A stretch of DNA of 64,000 nt from Elmis aenea. Lineage: Eukaryota; Arthropoda; Insecta; Coleoptera; Elmidae. Of this stretch, positions 44,823-55,999 are shown piece by piece. A model generated the notes under the pieces. It did not search any database, was not told the DNA's origin, and was given only the letters and a program-made list of their open reading frames with translations. The stretch's first letter is position 1, and each line of letters opens with the position of its first letter. The DNA lies in assembly GCA_947652605.1 (NCBI GenBank), contig OX393576.1:59124966-59188965 (forward strand). The letters run 5' to 3'. The position numbers and the translations under genes are program-made.

Positions 44823-45635
44823 TACCGGATGTAACTGAAATCAGGCTCACCCCCTTTTTTTTTTCATTAGTTTTGATTTTAGACACACGAAATTTTAAAC
44901 GTGATATGTGCAGAAAACCAGATTTTTTGAACATATGGAAAATTAACTGTTTATTGAATAAAACTTTGGATGTGTTAATTTCTTTTTTGTTCCTAAAACT
45001 TTTAATTCATTTTTAGTTGTTAGTGATCGTCCTGAAAACAGTCAACACAAAAAAAGCATTTTGCTCTTAGCATAGTCAACTATGATTATTAAGGTATCTT
45101 ACCAAAACTGTACAATAATTTAAAATTTTAATGCCTGCTCCTAATTAAATACCAAGTTATTGATAGATATTGTTGAATTCGTCAGAAAATACTCTATTTA
45201 AATAACCGCATAAACCACTATCGTTGCATTAAAAAAAAATACTTTTTGTTAAAAAACCAATTTCGCAACCTTTAAAGTCTATTTAAATAAAAGTAAATAA
45301 CAATTAACAAAAACGTTATTTAATTTATTCAGGTCACGGCACACTTAATAAAAAATTTAATTTTTGTCCAAAAATTATGTGGGGTTATAAAAATTAACTA
45401 AAATAGTGTACAACTGCATAATTTTGCTTCCTTTTTCCAAAAACTTACTAATATACAGCGTGTTCCATTTGAAATAACAAAGTTAGGGTCATTTCCGGCA
45501 AAACCGGAAGTAAAACATTAGTGTTCATATGTTCAGAAAATTCGATGTTCTGCACATATCACACGTTTAAAATTTCGTTTGTCTGAAATCAAAACTAAAG
45601 AAAAAAGGGGTGAGCCTGATTTCAGTCACCCGGTA
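44823..45635. mobile_element. Foldback miniature with about 125-bp arms, TA duplication
   Basis: Ends CCGGATGTAACTGAAATCAG (44825) and CTGATTTCAGTCACCCGG (45633), with TA outside. Arms share GTTTTGATTTYAGACA and ACGTGATATGTGCAGAA. A separate TACAGCGTGTTCCATTTG end at 45456 suggests a further insertion within it. Non-coding. Confidence 0.8.
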
Positions 45636-46335
45636 TATAAACACCTAAACTAGGTACATACAAGTACGTATCTCCAAAATGTTTTAAAATAATGACATAA
45701 CCGGCTCTAATACAAATCTGCATAACCATAAAATCGAATTATGATCGCTTTTTCCAGAGATTGTGTTTTTTGTATCACGAGCAACACGATAATTTACACA
45801 TTATCAACTTGCAAAATATGAAACCACTCGCTTAACGCCTCTTAAAACAACCCAACACGGAAAAGCCTTCAAACTTCCTATATATTTTTATGGCCGTCGG
45901 AAGCATAAGCCATTATCATGAAAAGGTTAAAATTTAATGCACGAAGTAATGACTTGCAAAATCTAACGCAGTTCGTTGTTAACGCGTATCAAAAATTTTT
46001 GAAAACACCGTGTCGAAATTAACCATGAAATATCTATGAACTATGTATTTAACGTACTTAATTGAAAATCGGTCGTAAAAGTTTTATGCTTTTAAGTTGA
46101 AGCAGCAAATGCATTTCCTAGAGAAACCAATTTATAAAGAAATAAATCAAACTACCATAAATTTACGTGTTAAAACATGAATTTAAGATCGTTAAAGAAT
46201 TCAAATTAATTTTGGAGAATTTTATGTTAGAAAACCTAAAATTATTATTTTGTCTTATGTTTTAAATCAAAAGAAAATAAACTGGTGTGGCCACTTAATG
46301 ACTTTCGTCATGCATTGTGTTTGTTCGTGTGTATA
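45636..46335. other. No gene recognised
   Basis: AT-rich; nothing identified. Confidence 0.5.
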
Positions 46336-46419
46336 AATTAACCTCCGACCTAAAACTTGAAAACAATTCCACAACTATAAATGTTGTTAATAAAATATCA
46401 TTTCTTGGTTTAGGTTTTG

Positions 46420-46948
46420 ACTCTAGACTAGGGCTCGTTTTAGACGGGCAGTCCCGTTTTTACAAATAATGTCCCGGTGTCCCCAAAACATGTAGTCGCT
46501 AAAATGTCCCGTTTTAATGATATGCATTATATAATTTTAAATTTTAAATAACTGTAAATACTCTGCTTGAATCGTTATTATTTAGGTATTTATTATGACA
46601 TAACATGTGTATCGGGTGAGCGAAAATGATTTTAATTGGGGACCCTAGGAAAACACATTTTAAGGAAATTATATGCGATCATTTTCACCAACTGGTGCTC
46701 ACAGAAAAAAAAATATTGCAAGAAGTTCATTCCAGCTCAAAATACAACGAACAGAAGTCGGAAACAGAAGCTGCAACTCATGAACCTTCAGGTTAACAAA
46801 ATAATTAGGTAATTAATAAATATTGAAAAATATTAATTTATATTAAAATTGAGGTTTCCTTGAACCTAAAAAGAAATCGTTTTTTTACTCGCTTCGATAG
46901 TTACTGTCCCGTTTTTACGTTTTAAAATTATGGGAGCCTTACTCTAGA
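46420..46948. mobile_element. hAT element (513 bp) with perfect 8-bp target duplication, in LINE coding region
   Basis: Element 46428-46940 starts CTAGGGCTCGTTTT and ends AATTATGGGAGCCTT, with GTCCCGTTTTTAC near both ends in opposite orientation. Flanks are ACTCTAGA (46420-46427, 46941-46948). Removing it reconnects the LINE reading frame across GFDSR-LDW. Confidence 0.88.
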
Positions 46949-47550
46949 CTGGACTGGTCCATACCACATCGAACGCCTGTCACAAAGCCTGTCACGGTAT
47001 CCTTTCGCACTAAAAAACCTTAAAAAAATTGGTCAGTACAAACGCGGCCAAAACTGCATATCATGCGTATGTTGAATCTAGATTACGCTATGCTATAATT
47101 TTTTGGGGTAACGCTAGTGGCTCTGAACGCCTCTTTATTATACAAAAGCGATGTATAAGAACTATTTTTGGTCTAAACTACCGAGATCACTGTAAAGACA
47201 CTTTTCGTGACAAACAAATATTAACTTTTTACAGCCTATTCATTCTCGAAGCTATCCTTTTCGTAAGAAATAATTTTGATCTGTCCGAAGTGAATATAAC
47301 AAACCATGCAGCCAATACCAGACATAAAAAAAATCTAAAGCCCGATTGCTTCAAATATACTTATCTTCAAAAAAATGCTGCCTCTATAATTATTGCAATA
47401 TATAACAAAGTTAATACATCACCTGAGAGTATAAAAAATCTACCCACCCCCGACTTGAAGAAAAGATTAAGAAATGTCCTAATCTCTAAAGCTTACTATG
47501 GAGTTGGTGAATATCATAATGACGCTTACTTTAAAAACTCTTTTAAGTAA
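46949..47550 (+). pseudogene. LINE reverse transcriptase C-terminal region
   Basis: After an early shift, the long frame from 47029 reads VSTNAAKTAYHAYVESRLRY, AIIFWGNASGSERLFIIQKR, CIRTIFGLNYRDHCKDTF, KQILTFYSLFILEAILFVRN. 'AY.AY..S.L.YGI.FWGN......F..QK...R.I......+.C+..F....I+TF.S.YI.E.L.FV+.N' is the post-catalytic C-terminus of insect LINE polymerases (often listed as transposon BS-type). 174 residues stay open to the natural stop at 47548-47550, with the 3' untranslated tail following, so this portion is well preserved; the catalytic half is missing. Confidence 0.85.
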
Positions 47551-47668
47551 ATATAATTTTGTGTTTTGTATATATTCGTATATATGTGTATTATTATTAT
47601 CATTATTGTGACATGTTCTATGCCTTTTTGGATATTTCAGAACAAATAAAGACTACTACTACTATGTG

Positions 47669-48254
47669 TTGTGTCTTTAAAAAAAGTGTCACTCCAGGCA
47701 GTCTAAACAACCTCATTTTCGAAAAATCGTAGAAGCTGTTTTTAAAAAATATTTTAAAACTTGATTTTATTAATTCAGTACCTATTTTAAAATTAAAATT
47801 TTTTTTATTTAGTGTTGTTATAGACCCTAACGTAGACTATGTTTCTGTATAAACAAAACCCTTTTGTCTATTACCGTTTTTGGATTATCTTTAAAACTTA
47901 AAAACTCTGCAAATTAGTAATTATTAGAGATATTCAAATTCACGAGCTTTGTAAAATTACTTACTAGGGCTCTATTGATAACTAATTTTAAAAATATACA
48001 ATTACAACGTCTGGTGCATACACACACAGACACACGGAAATCATTGCGAAAATGGTTAAAACGTGTATATCCCAAATTTGAAAGTTTTGACAATCACAAC
48101 GCTCTTTTTATACTATGTATGGCGAACGTAACAGATAAATCATTTTTAATTACACTTAGTTATTTTAATTAATACATTGGGCATTGTTAACTTTGTATTA
48201 AAACTTTGCAGCGATTTGTATGATAAATAAATTACGGTGCATTTCTGCACTTAC
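47669..48254. other. No gene recognised; would be intronic if the neighbouring exons are real
   Basis: AT-rich. A 65-codon frame at 47975-48172 has no motif; it spans a short CA-rich stretch at 48019-48035. Confidence 0.45.
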
Positions 48255-48378
48255 CAACCATAAATTAATACTAAGCCAATAATGCCTGTAATGTAGATAA
48301 CTTGGAGCAATGCCAAAATAGCTTTTCGCGTATCTATAAACCATGTATTAATAGGCGAATAAATCTCTCCCCCTAAGC
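48255..48378 (-). CDS. Candidate host exon encoding a membrane-spanning segment
   Basis: On the minus strand TTTTTTGCCAG precedes 48378 and GTAAGT follows 48255, giving a 124-nt exon. Its open frame reads LGGEIYSPINTWFIDTRK then AILALLQVIYITGIIGLVLI YG, a 22-residue hydrophobic stretch that would cross a membrane. It starts with two codon bases and ends with two, and the upstream candidate exon (48769-48826) ends with one, so they join in phase. The protein family was not recognised; a small multi-pass insect membrane protein is the best guess. No transposon motif is present. If the splice is not used the frame ends three bases later (GW-stop). Confidence 0.42.
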
Positions 48379-48768
48379 CTGGCAAAAAATCAGAAATCTG
48401 TAGCTATTTTACGTCCATTTGATTAATCCATAAATTCAAATCACATTTTTATTGATTCAATTTTAATTTACGTACAATGCAATACTGAGGTCATTTTATT
48501 TCATGGTTTTTCAGTTTTCTTAATATTTTGAAACAAATCCATGTCACATAAGTGTTCCATGAACTTCAAAAATATTACTGAAATTTCTAGTAAACTTGAA
48601 ATGTATAATCTAAGTTTTATTTTTGCTTAACTCTTCTATTTGTGCGACTTAATCATCGCGCGACCGAAAATAGCCTAAGTACATTTTTTCAATAATGTAT
48701 ACTGTAAATGTAAAGATTTATTTGATGGTTTAGATATTTAATAATATTTTTTACAAAGAGTTACTCAC

Positions 48769-48826
48769 AGAACAATTTTCCCACGATCTGCTTTATATGA
48801 CCAAGCACACATACTCCCATTTGCTT
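48769..48826 (-). CDS. Candidate host first coding exon (upstream partner of 48255-48378)
   Basis: Minus strand: acceptor TTTTATTCTAG before 48826 and donor GTGAGT after 48769. The 58-nt exon contains ATG at 48818-48820 (CAAATGG context) and 17 codons, MGVCVLGHIKQIVGKLF, then one base that completes a cysteine codon with the next exon. Phase agreement across a 390-bp intron with good splice sites on both sides supports a real gene, though another frame (ANGSMCAWSYKADRGK) is also open and would not join in phase. No upstream or clear downstream exon was identified. Confidence 0.38.
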
Positions 48827-49441
48827 CTAGAATAAAACCTTGAAATTAGCAAAACACGTGACAATCCTACAGAGTAACTAATAATTTCACGATAATAAAA
48901 ATTAATAATAATGATGATAACGGTAAATCGTATGTTTGTTGTTTAGAAGTACAGTTTAGTGACAGTACGTTAATCAAAGGAGTATTTTGTAATAAATACC
49001 TACAATTCCTCGCCATAAAATACTGTTATTTTATCATTCTAATTCAGTAAAGAATGAAAAACAACTGAATAATTATCTTCATGCATACAAAATAATGTGC
49101 AGACGTGAAATCTTTTACTTATCGCTGTATTTTCTTATTCAGTCGATATATTACTTAAATTATTTAATAAAAGTACCAATACACGCATAAGTGGTAGCTA
49201 AAAACATTAAATCAATACTTTTTTGGCAAATGAAAACTACTGGTGTATTAATTTGTCATGGTTTTTAACATATTTCTTACAAAAATTTGCAATTTACGCT
49301 TTTGGAATGGTTAAAAGCATTTTTCATTAGAAAATAATAAACTAAGGTTGGGGAACATGCGGCATAATAAGGTAGTGGGGTACAACGGGGTACAGCCTTA
49401 ATTTTGCCTGGAAGTAGCGCAATTTTTCGGAACTATTTTAA
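48827..49441. other. No gene recognised
   Basis: AT-rich; possible upstream region of the candidate gene on the minus strand. No promoter motif was convincing. Confidence 0.45.
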
Positions 49442-49738
49442 TACAGGGTGATCTACTACAGTACAACAGTATGCCGCAGTTCCTCAAATATTTTACAATA
49501 CTGGATACGTTTTTCATTGCAGGTAAAATTGAGTTACATTTGAATATTATCTTAGTATACTGTGATATTATAGTATTTCAATATATTTTAATTCCGTCTT
49601 GGTCGTTGAATTTCATGTGAGAATTTTTCCGCTATGACTGTATAAGCTAAAATTAAAACCATGGGACAGAACGGGATGGGGCTAAACGAACCACTACGCT
49701 GTTATGCCCCGTGTATATACCTTCCGAAAAAAGCACAC
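49442..49738. other. Orphan miniature end and unassigned sequence
   Basis: TACAGGGTGATCTACTACAG at 49442 is a left-type mariner-like terminus without a located partner. The rest, including GGGATGGGGCTAAACG near 49671, was not assigned. Confidence 0.45.
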
Positions 49739-49836
49739 GCAAAAATTAGCGAAATCTGTAGCATAATCCCCCAAATCGTTTCACAACTCCATCATGTAGT
49801 AACAGAAAAGAAACTGATAAAAAAAAATAATGCCTA

Positions 49837-50625
49837 TACAGGGTGGACCAAATTTGGATGTTTTACAGCAGGGGTCGGCAACGCGGCGCCCGCAAGCGCC
49901 ATTGCGCCCTCAGTGAGATTTTTATGCGCCCTCACTATATTACACACATACGGTGTTAGAAAATCAGTTCCATAGTACGTTCATAGGCATTGCTAACAGA
50001 CAGAAATTTCGAATTTGAACCTTATGTATTACGTCCATAAGGCCACTACCAGAAAAAAAACCTTTAATATTTTAAAGTTTTTTTTTCGGGTCCCCCCCAA
50101 TAACTTTTGAATTTACATTGCGCCCTTATTGACAAAAAGGTTGCCGACCCCTGTTTTACAGGGTATCCAGGTTACCGTGAAGGTTAGCGAAAATCTGATA
50201 TCGGTCTCTTGGGCTATTTTTTGAGAAAAGAACGTCTATCTAATCAGAGTTTTTATATCGCTTTTCATTTTGGCAGTTCAGACGAAAAATAAAATGTCGT
50301 CATTTTTGAAAATTTACCATAACCTCTTTATTTATTAAAATAGAACCAAATGTTATTCAGGTTTTTAATACAGATTTTTATGCTTAATTAAAAAACAAAA
50401 TTGTTTTTAGCGTCCTTGACTTTCGAGATATGAACTCAACTTATACTTTTTTAAACGGAACACCTAGTTAGCCAAAACTTTATATGAAAGAGAATTGTTT
50501 CAGCTTTTTAAAAATATATAGTTTTGTATATTTGTTGCAAAAAATAACCGAGATATGGCTACTTTTGTAACAATTTACGGTAACCGAGATACCCCGTAAA
50601 ACATTTGAATTTTGTTCACCCTGTA
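49837..50625. mobile_element. Foldback miniature (family A) with a nested hAT
   Basis: Ends CAGGGTGGACCAAATTTGG (49839) and TTTTGTTCACCCTG (50623), TA outside each. Inner GTTACCGTGAAGGTTAGCGA and GGTAACCGAGATACCCCGTA match the copies at 25789 and 33331. A 285-bp hAT is inserted near the left end. Confidence 0.88.
49861..50161. mobile_element. hAT miniature (285 bp) with perfect 8-bp target duplication
   Basis: Element 49869-50153 begins CAGGGGTCGGCAAC and ends GTTGCCGACCCCTG; flanks TTTTACAG on both sides. GCGCCC(T)C motifs repeat inside. Third layer of a hAT-in-miniature-in-hairpin nest. Confidence 0.95.
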
Positions 50626-50716
50626 TAGACATTTTTTATCAGTTTCTTTTCTGTTACTACATGATTGAGTTGTGAAACGATTTGGGGGATTAGGCTACAG
50701 GTTTCGCTAAGTTTTG

Positions 50717-52415
50717 ATGATGATTACTTGGAAGAAGGATGGATTAGATGTATCTTCTTCTTAAAATGGGCTCAAAACTCTTGTGTGATACTTGAAAGTA
50801 ATGAAGACCATGCTGTACACATTTGTGTTCATAGTAAAAATTGATTTTCCTTTAAAGAAAAAAAAAACATTGCATATTTATTCGATAATAAAGAGTTTAA
50901 TGTCACAAAAACAAAAATATTTCATTTATTTGATATAAAATATAAGGTCCTGATACATTAAATACCTCTTTCTGCCCCACGTTCCCCTTATTGTTGTGTT
51001 TTAATAATTCTTTAATTATCATAACATAAGAGCGTGTGTATTTCGTGGGGCCGTAATTTTATAAGCAAATTTAACTCAGTAAAAATTGTATGATAATTGT
51101 ATGATAATTAATTATAATTTGTGAATTAAAAAATTTAAATTTTTTTGTGGTTAATTGAAGTACAAATTTTCACATTTTGTAATGAAGATTACATGTCACA
51201 AAAAATGTTTATTGACTTTACTCCTGAACATTAAATTGCAAATTTTTCGCCCACGCCGTAAAGTTGTTTCAATTTTAATTAAACCCACACTAGAGCAAAA
51301 TCTTTGAATACTTAACAAGTTAAATGCATTAGTTTTAAAACCGTTAAAGAATTTAATGTTTGCCAAATAGGTTTTTTAACATAACCATACTTAAACAAAT
51401 TACAGTTTTCAAAAGGCACACTAAAATGACTGGAGTAGTTGGCCTTTTCGCAAACCTACACAGGCTTACGCCATTAACTTTAACGGCGCCAACTATTTAA
51501 ATGTAAATATAAACAAATAAATGGAACTTGTTTTAAAATAATGTGTATAAAAGGAGCATAAATAGCAAACGAGTGCAACAAGACGCCTAAAAAGATTCAT
51601 GAAGATAAATTACACTCACCAATAGATTCAACACTCTCTGAAAATACGACTACAACCGCGGACAGATTTAATTAATTAGACAGCGTTAATTTACCACAGC
51701 AATTAAGAGAACGTTGTACGATATTTTACACACGAACAGGGGTTTTATAAATTTATAGCAACCGCAGAAACAAAACAAGGTATGTTTCCATATTTTGCGA
51801 ATGGCCAGGTTGACCAAATTTCAATTTATCAAGTAAACAACACGCCGCATTTCCGTGCAGTACCGGATTTTCGTACAGGCTGTGTAGACCCGAGCCTAAG
51901 GCCTTGCGATTTTGGAAGCCCCACAGAGCCCTGGAAATTTTGTTTAAAATTAATTTTTGACCTGAAACTTGCGTATATTTTTATATATTTTATACAGGTT
52001 GAGTCATTAGTGGCGGATCGGTCGATTGTGGCTAAACGGTTTGAGATAGAAAGTTAATTCAAACGGTATTTATTTCAGTTTTTTCTTCCGAACACGATGA
52101 AAATATTTTCAAATATACGGGTGAGTCACCTCTCTGGAACCAATAGCAACTTTTATATTTCAAATACAACACCCCATTTTTTATTTAATATTCTTGACCG
52201 CCTTCATTTTAGCTTTACATCGATATGAAATAGTACAGGTTTTTATGCGGCCTTGTCACTAAAAAAAAAAATTTTCAAAATGTTTTAAGGTTTTAAGTCC
52301 TTATTTAAAAAAATTTCCTGAAGTCATTTTTCGAAGCACAGAGTTGTAATTTGGTAAGGACATGCAGAAAACATTGCTCTATTAGCTCGATACGAAAAAG
52401 TTTGAATCACGCATA
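50717..52415. other. No gene recognised; possible transposon ends
   Basis: AT-rich. A GC-richer block at 51848-51941 (CCGGATTTTCGTACAGGCTG, GAAGCCCCACAGAGCCCTGG) looks like a hAT-type end, and TACAGGTTGAGTCATTAG (51996) and TACGGGTGAGTCACC (52117) look like miniature ends, but no partner ends or duplications were found. Confidence 0.35.
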
Positions 52416-52741
52416 TAGGGTGTTCATAAACAGGTGGCAACTTCCATGATTTTCAAAAGCTCGTTAATCAATTTTTTCAAACGCAAACCCCTGTATTTTA
52501 TTATTTCGTCGAATTCGTCTTTAAGAGAGCTTCATTTTTCGTTAAGTATGTCCTATACCCAAAACTCATACTTTTCGAGATATTCGACATTTTTTCTTCT
52601 AATCATTATTCCTAAACCTAAACATGGATACATTTTTTTAAACTAAACGTTCAAAAGAAATTTCGTCAGACTCTTCCGAGAAACAAGGGGGCGCACCGAC
52701 CTTACTTGCTCCAGAGCGCTGAATTCATTGCTACGCCACTG
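52416..52741. mobile_element. Miniature left end joined to a hAT-type right end
   Basis: TAGGGTGTTCATAAACAGG at 52416 is a mariner-like terminus; GCTACGCCACTG at 52730-52741 is the terminus of the hAT family at 17275. These are ends of two different, broken elements. Confidence 0.5.
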
Positions 52742-52751
52742 ATCACATTAC

Positions 52752-53078
52752 CCACCAATTGGAAACACTAATGGAGAATGGGAAAAAAGTTACACCCAGA
52801 AAGCAGAGGCTTTTGCCGATTACTTAGAAGAAACGTACAAACCAATAGAAGAACAGATTAATGAGAACATGAAAGTAGAAGTAAAAGATCTTGAGAAAAA
52901 AATTTTAGCCACTCCGAAAGAAATTAAGTATAACACAAACAAAAAAAAAACTCCGGTTTATGGCTTTATAACTGGTGCAATACTAAAACAGCTTCCCCGA
53001 AGAGGTATTGTGAAGCTTACTAACTTAATTAATGCAGCCTTTCGATTGAAGTACGTTCCTGATACTTCATTGCAATGA
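52752..53078 (+). pseudogene. Jockey-type LINE fragment (linker before and start of RT)
   Basis: One open frame, 108 codons: PPIGNTNGEWEKSYTQKAEA, FADYLEETYKPIEEQ, then KVEVKDLEKKILATPKEIKY, FITGAILKQLPRRGIVKLTN, LINAAFRLKYVPDTS. This is the stretch that in Jockey elements links the endonuclease to the reverse transcriptase ('PP......W......KA..FA..LE..F.P' and 'P.K.PG.D.ITGEILKQLP.KGI..LT.L.NA.LRL.YVP'). The KAPG.D block is damaged (KKKTPVYGF) and the sequence ends before the catalytic boxes. It may be the same family as the two longer Jockey copies, whose 5' parts are missing. Confidence 0.8.
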
Positions 53079-55050
53079 TTGTACAATTATACATATTGAA
53101 AAATAATTTACTTTTTTCAAATTTCATTCAATTTAAGTAGTGAATATTTCTGACCGCTTACCTGAATACGAAATTTCAGGAAAGGTTTAATTATAGAATG
53201 TCTGCAGTTCGTGTATGGGCTTAACTCTCATGCTTAATTACTTTCTGCAGTTCGAGTGGTACTTAAGTACAAGTCATTAAAATGGCTGAAGATCGAGTGC
53301 GCCCGAAAAAAATGTAATATGTAAGTACTTATACCATAAACAATCGTTATTTAACTTATTATTTAAAGCCATCTGTTTGTTTTATGAAATAGATAATAGA
53401 GTATTTTTTGAGAGGAGATGTAAATAAAAATTACATTAGCTTTCTAATTTGTTGCTGACAATTTACAACATCAGATGGCTCCACCGTAAATTGAAACTTT
53501 ACAAGAAACGCCAAAATTCTGTCTTTTTAATTTTCGCCGGAATTCTCGCGATTAGCCACCTATTTAACTATTTTAGGGGCTCGTTCCACCCTTTTGGTCT
53601 AGAGTTTATAACAACCTTAATCCGGCACTGTTTCCGTGCCGTTTAAACGTTAAAATATCTCGTATAATACGCTCAAAGATACGTTTTAGCACAATTTATA
53701 TTTTATTGCCAATTTTGAAAATCGTTTAGGGCTGACAATATTGCTATGGGGCAGATAATACGAAACTATTTCTTAAACTGTTTAAAAAAATTCAAGGTTT
53801 TTAATTTAATTCTATTAAATATTGCGTGTTCACCTACAAATTGTCATTAAAAAAATTTAAAACAATTCGAATAATGTTCTTCTAAGACAATAAAATTATT
53901 TTAAAAAAATTAAAAACAGTGTTCTGTTTAAAACAATTTACTGAGTAATGTTTTAAATTCAGTTCTCAAAAATTGTTTTATACACCTTCAAAAAGTTTAG
54001 AAACACACTGTTGCGCACGTAAATCTTTACTAGATCTTTTAATAAATTAATCAAAGCTTTTAATATGCAATCCGAAATCAAAATTAACTTATTTTCCAAT
54101 TAATTACGTTTTCCAAACTTCAAAGTGAGTTCGAAATTGGTCAATTTAAGTTAAACGCTTTTCAGAATCAAACGTACAGAACAGAATCTATTCAAAGTAT
54201 TTGCTTTGACTGTGCTTGTACAGACGAATTAATTGTAGCAATTATAACGTATTTTCAACCCAAAAAATACTAACGTTACGGCATACGCTCTAAATTCGTT
54301 TGTATTCTGATTTCAGAAAAGGCATAGAATCTTTAATGGAATAAAATTGTTACCTGGTCCTATTTTAATTTAATGATTTATTAACAGCCTAACAGCCTGC
54401 AAAACGTTTTATTTAGAAAAAAAAATCAAGATATGACTTCTGATTTATTTGTTAAATCGGAGATTTCAAAAATGTAACAGTTCAATAAATATGCAATTTC
54501 AAGGCAATAATTTACATTCGTCGTACATCAGCTTCTGTCAAATTCAGTTGTAATAACACGCTCGAAAAATTCAATTTCTCAGATATAACCATTTTACAGT
54601 AATCTTAAAAGGGTTCAAAACTCTTTAGAGTTTAGTTTATCTGAATAATTATTGTTCCCAATAAGAATCGATGTATTAAGTTACATTTTGAAAATGAATT
54701 ATTTTTGCTCGTAATGTTTTCATCTGCAAAACATTTTTCCAGCCGAAATCAGTTTATTTTTTCTCGAGTTTGTCTTTGCATAACGTTTTAGACGCAGAAG
54801 CTTCCGTAATAAGCATATAAAGGTGCTTACTTTATTGAATTATTCAGGATTCTGCAAATATTCGCGTTTCTTTTGTATGTGCTCCTGTGATAGCTTCATC
54901 CTCAACAAATCAGTACAGCGTGCCAAACATAGCTTTGCGTTTGATATCCTAACGGTATATGAAAAATAAATTGTCTAAGTACGTAGTACACTCAAGCTAA
55001 AAGTGGGTTTTATCAAAATTGTTTTAACGTGGTTAAAATGGAGTTTGTGT
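53079..55050. other. No gene recognised; one hAT-like end
   Basis: AT-rich. AACCTTAATCCGGCACTG at 53612-53628 has the form of an inverted hAT terminus (CAGTGCCGGATTAAGG) without a visible partner. A short start-like frame at 53282 (MAEDRVRPKK) was considered and not called. Confidence 0.4.
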
Positions 55051-55052
55051 CG

Positions 55053-55695
55053 AGAACAGTGGCGTAGGCAGGAGGGGGTCGGGGGGGTTAGAATTCCGGT
55101 AATGGAGATTTTAATTAAAAAAATAATCATAACTGGGCAAATCAAAATCCACATGTCATACGTGAAAAACAAAACCAAGGCAGATTTGGCCTAAATGTGT
55201 GGTGTTGTTTGCTAGGCGAAAACTTCCTGGCGTATCATTTATTTTATGGAAATCTAACAGTAAACAATTACATGCATATATTGCCGCACATATTAGAACC
55301 TAATCTAGGTAATATTTCTCTTGCAAAAAGAAGATTGCTCTGGTTTCAGCAAGATGGTGCTCCTGCACATAATGCGGATATAGTAACCAACTATTTACAC
55401 AAAAATTTTGCAAATTGTTGGTTAGGCACCAACGTGTCAGCATTGTGACCACCCAGGTCACCTGACCTAACGCCCCTAGACTTTTTTATGGGGTTTCATT
55501 AAAGATGAAGTGTATAAATCAAAGGTTAATAATATTGAAAAACTTGCAAATAGAGTGCACACAGCATTCGCAAAAGTTAAAAGATGTCATATGAGGAAAG
55601 CTGTGGATGAGGTAGGTGAAGATGCCACCTATGTCTTGATCATAATGAACAACAGTTCGAACAATATTGCAATCAAATTCATACTTTTATAAAAT
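55053..55695 (+). pseudogene. Tc1/mariner (DD41D-type) transposase, 3' two-thirds
   Basis: Preceded at 55059 by a hAT-type end (CAGTGGCGTAGGCAGGAG), the coding relic starts near 55134 with WANQNPHVIREKQNQGRFGL, NVWCCLLGENFLAYHLF. The second catalytic aspartate is in LLWFQQDGAPAHNAD and the third in PPRSPDLTPLDFF; counting through the stop gives 41 residues between them, the DD41D spacing known from rosa-like mariners. A W-to-stop (TGA at 55446) and a frameshift after LDFF break it; the tail continues as WGFIKDEVYKSKVNNIEKLA to a stop near 55690. The first catalytic aspartate is missing. It sits about 90 bp from the start of a miniature's right half ending ACTACCCTGTA, so it may be that family's own transposase. 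Confidence 0.83.
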
Positions 55696-55999
55696 ATGTT
55701 TTTATATAATATAGCTTGTCAATTGTCCCGATTAATTCATACACACAAATTTCTTCATATAATTGTTAATTAAGACTACGTTTTTTAACTTTTTGTTTAC
55801 ACCTTGTAGGTTTTGTTTTCACATCATACTCTGTTTCTATATAATGTTTATCTAAATAAATTTTTAAAAACCTTTGTAACTTTCGTATTTTTGAAAATAA
55901 ATACATGTCAAACCCTTTATATTTAAAATGAGAAAAAAAAAGGAATTTAAATAGGTCATGGCCAACTATGGTTTCTTTTCTATTTTAAAAAAAGTAAGT

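Larger units (their letters stand above)
46336..47668 (+). mobile_element. LINE 3' part, split by a hAT element
   Basis: RT C-terminal coding appears at about 46336-46427 (TTINVVNKISFLGLGFDSRL, spanning the hAT site) and continues at 46949-47550. The 3' tail has AACAAATAAAGACTACTAC (ACT-rich end, 47640-47664). A 55-bp copy of the same tail lies at 62803-62857. Confidence 0.8.
49739..50716. repeat. Long hairpin (about 90-bp arms) opened by a miniature in its loop
   Basis: Left arm 49739-49832 and right arm 50631-50716 are inverted copies with few differences (AATCCCCCAAATCGTTTCAC and its complement; ATGTAGTAACAGAAAAGAAA and its complement). Without the inserted element the loop would be only about 10 nt. 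The inserted element is 49839-50623. Confidence 0.88.

Noticed and set aside
51782..52057. 91-residue plus-strand frame in a GC-richer block
   Set aside because: The block resembles transposon end sequence and the frame runs into a miniature-like end; no protein family was recognised.
53282..53330. Possible first exon MAEDRVRPKK followed by GTAAGT-like sequence
   Set aside because: The frame stops before the best donor, and nothing downstream continues it.
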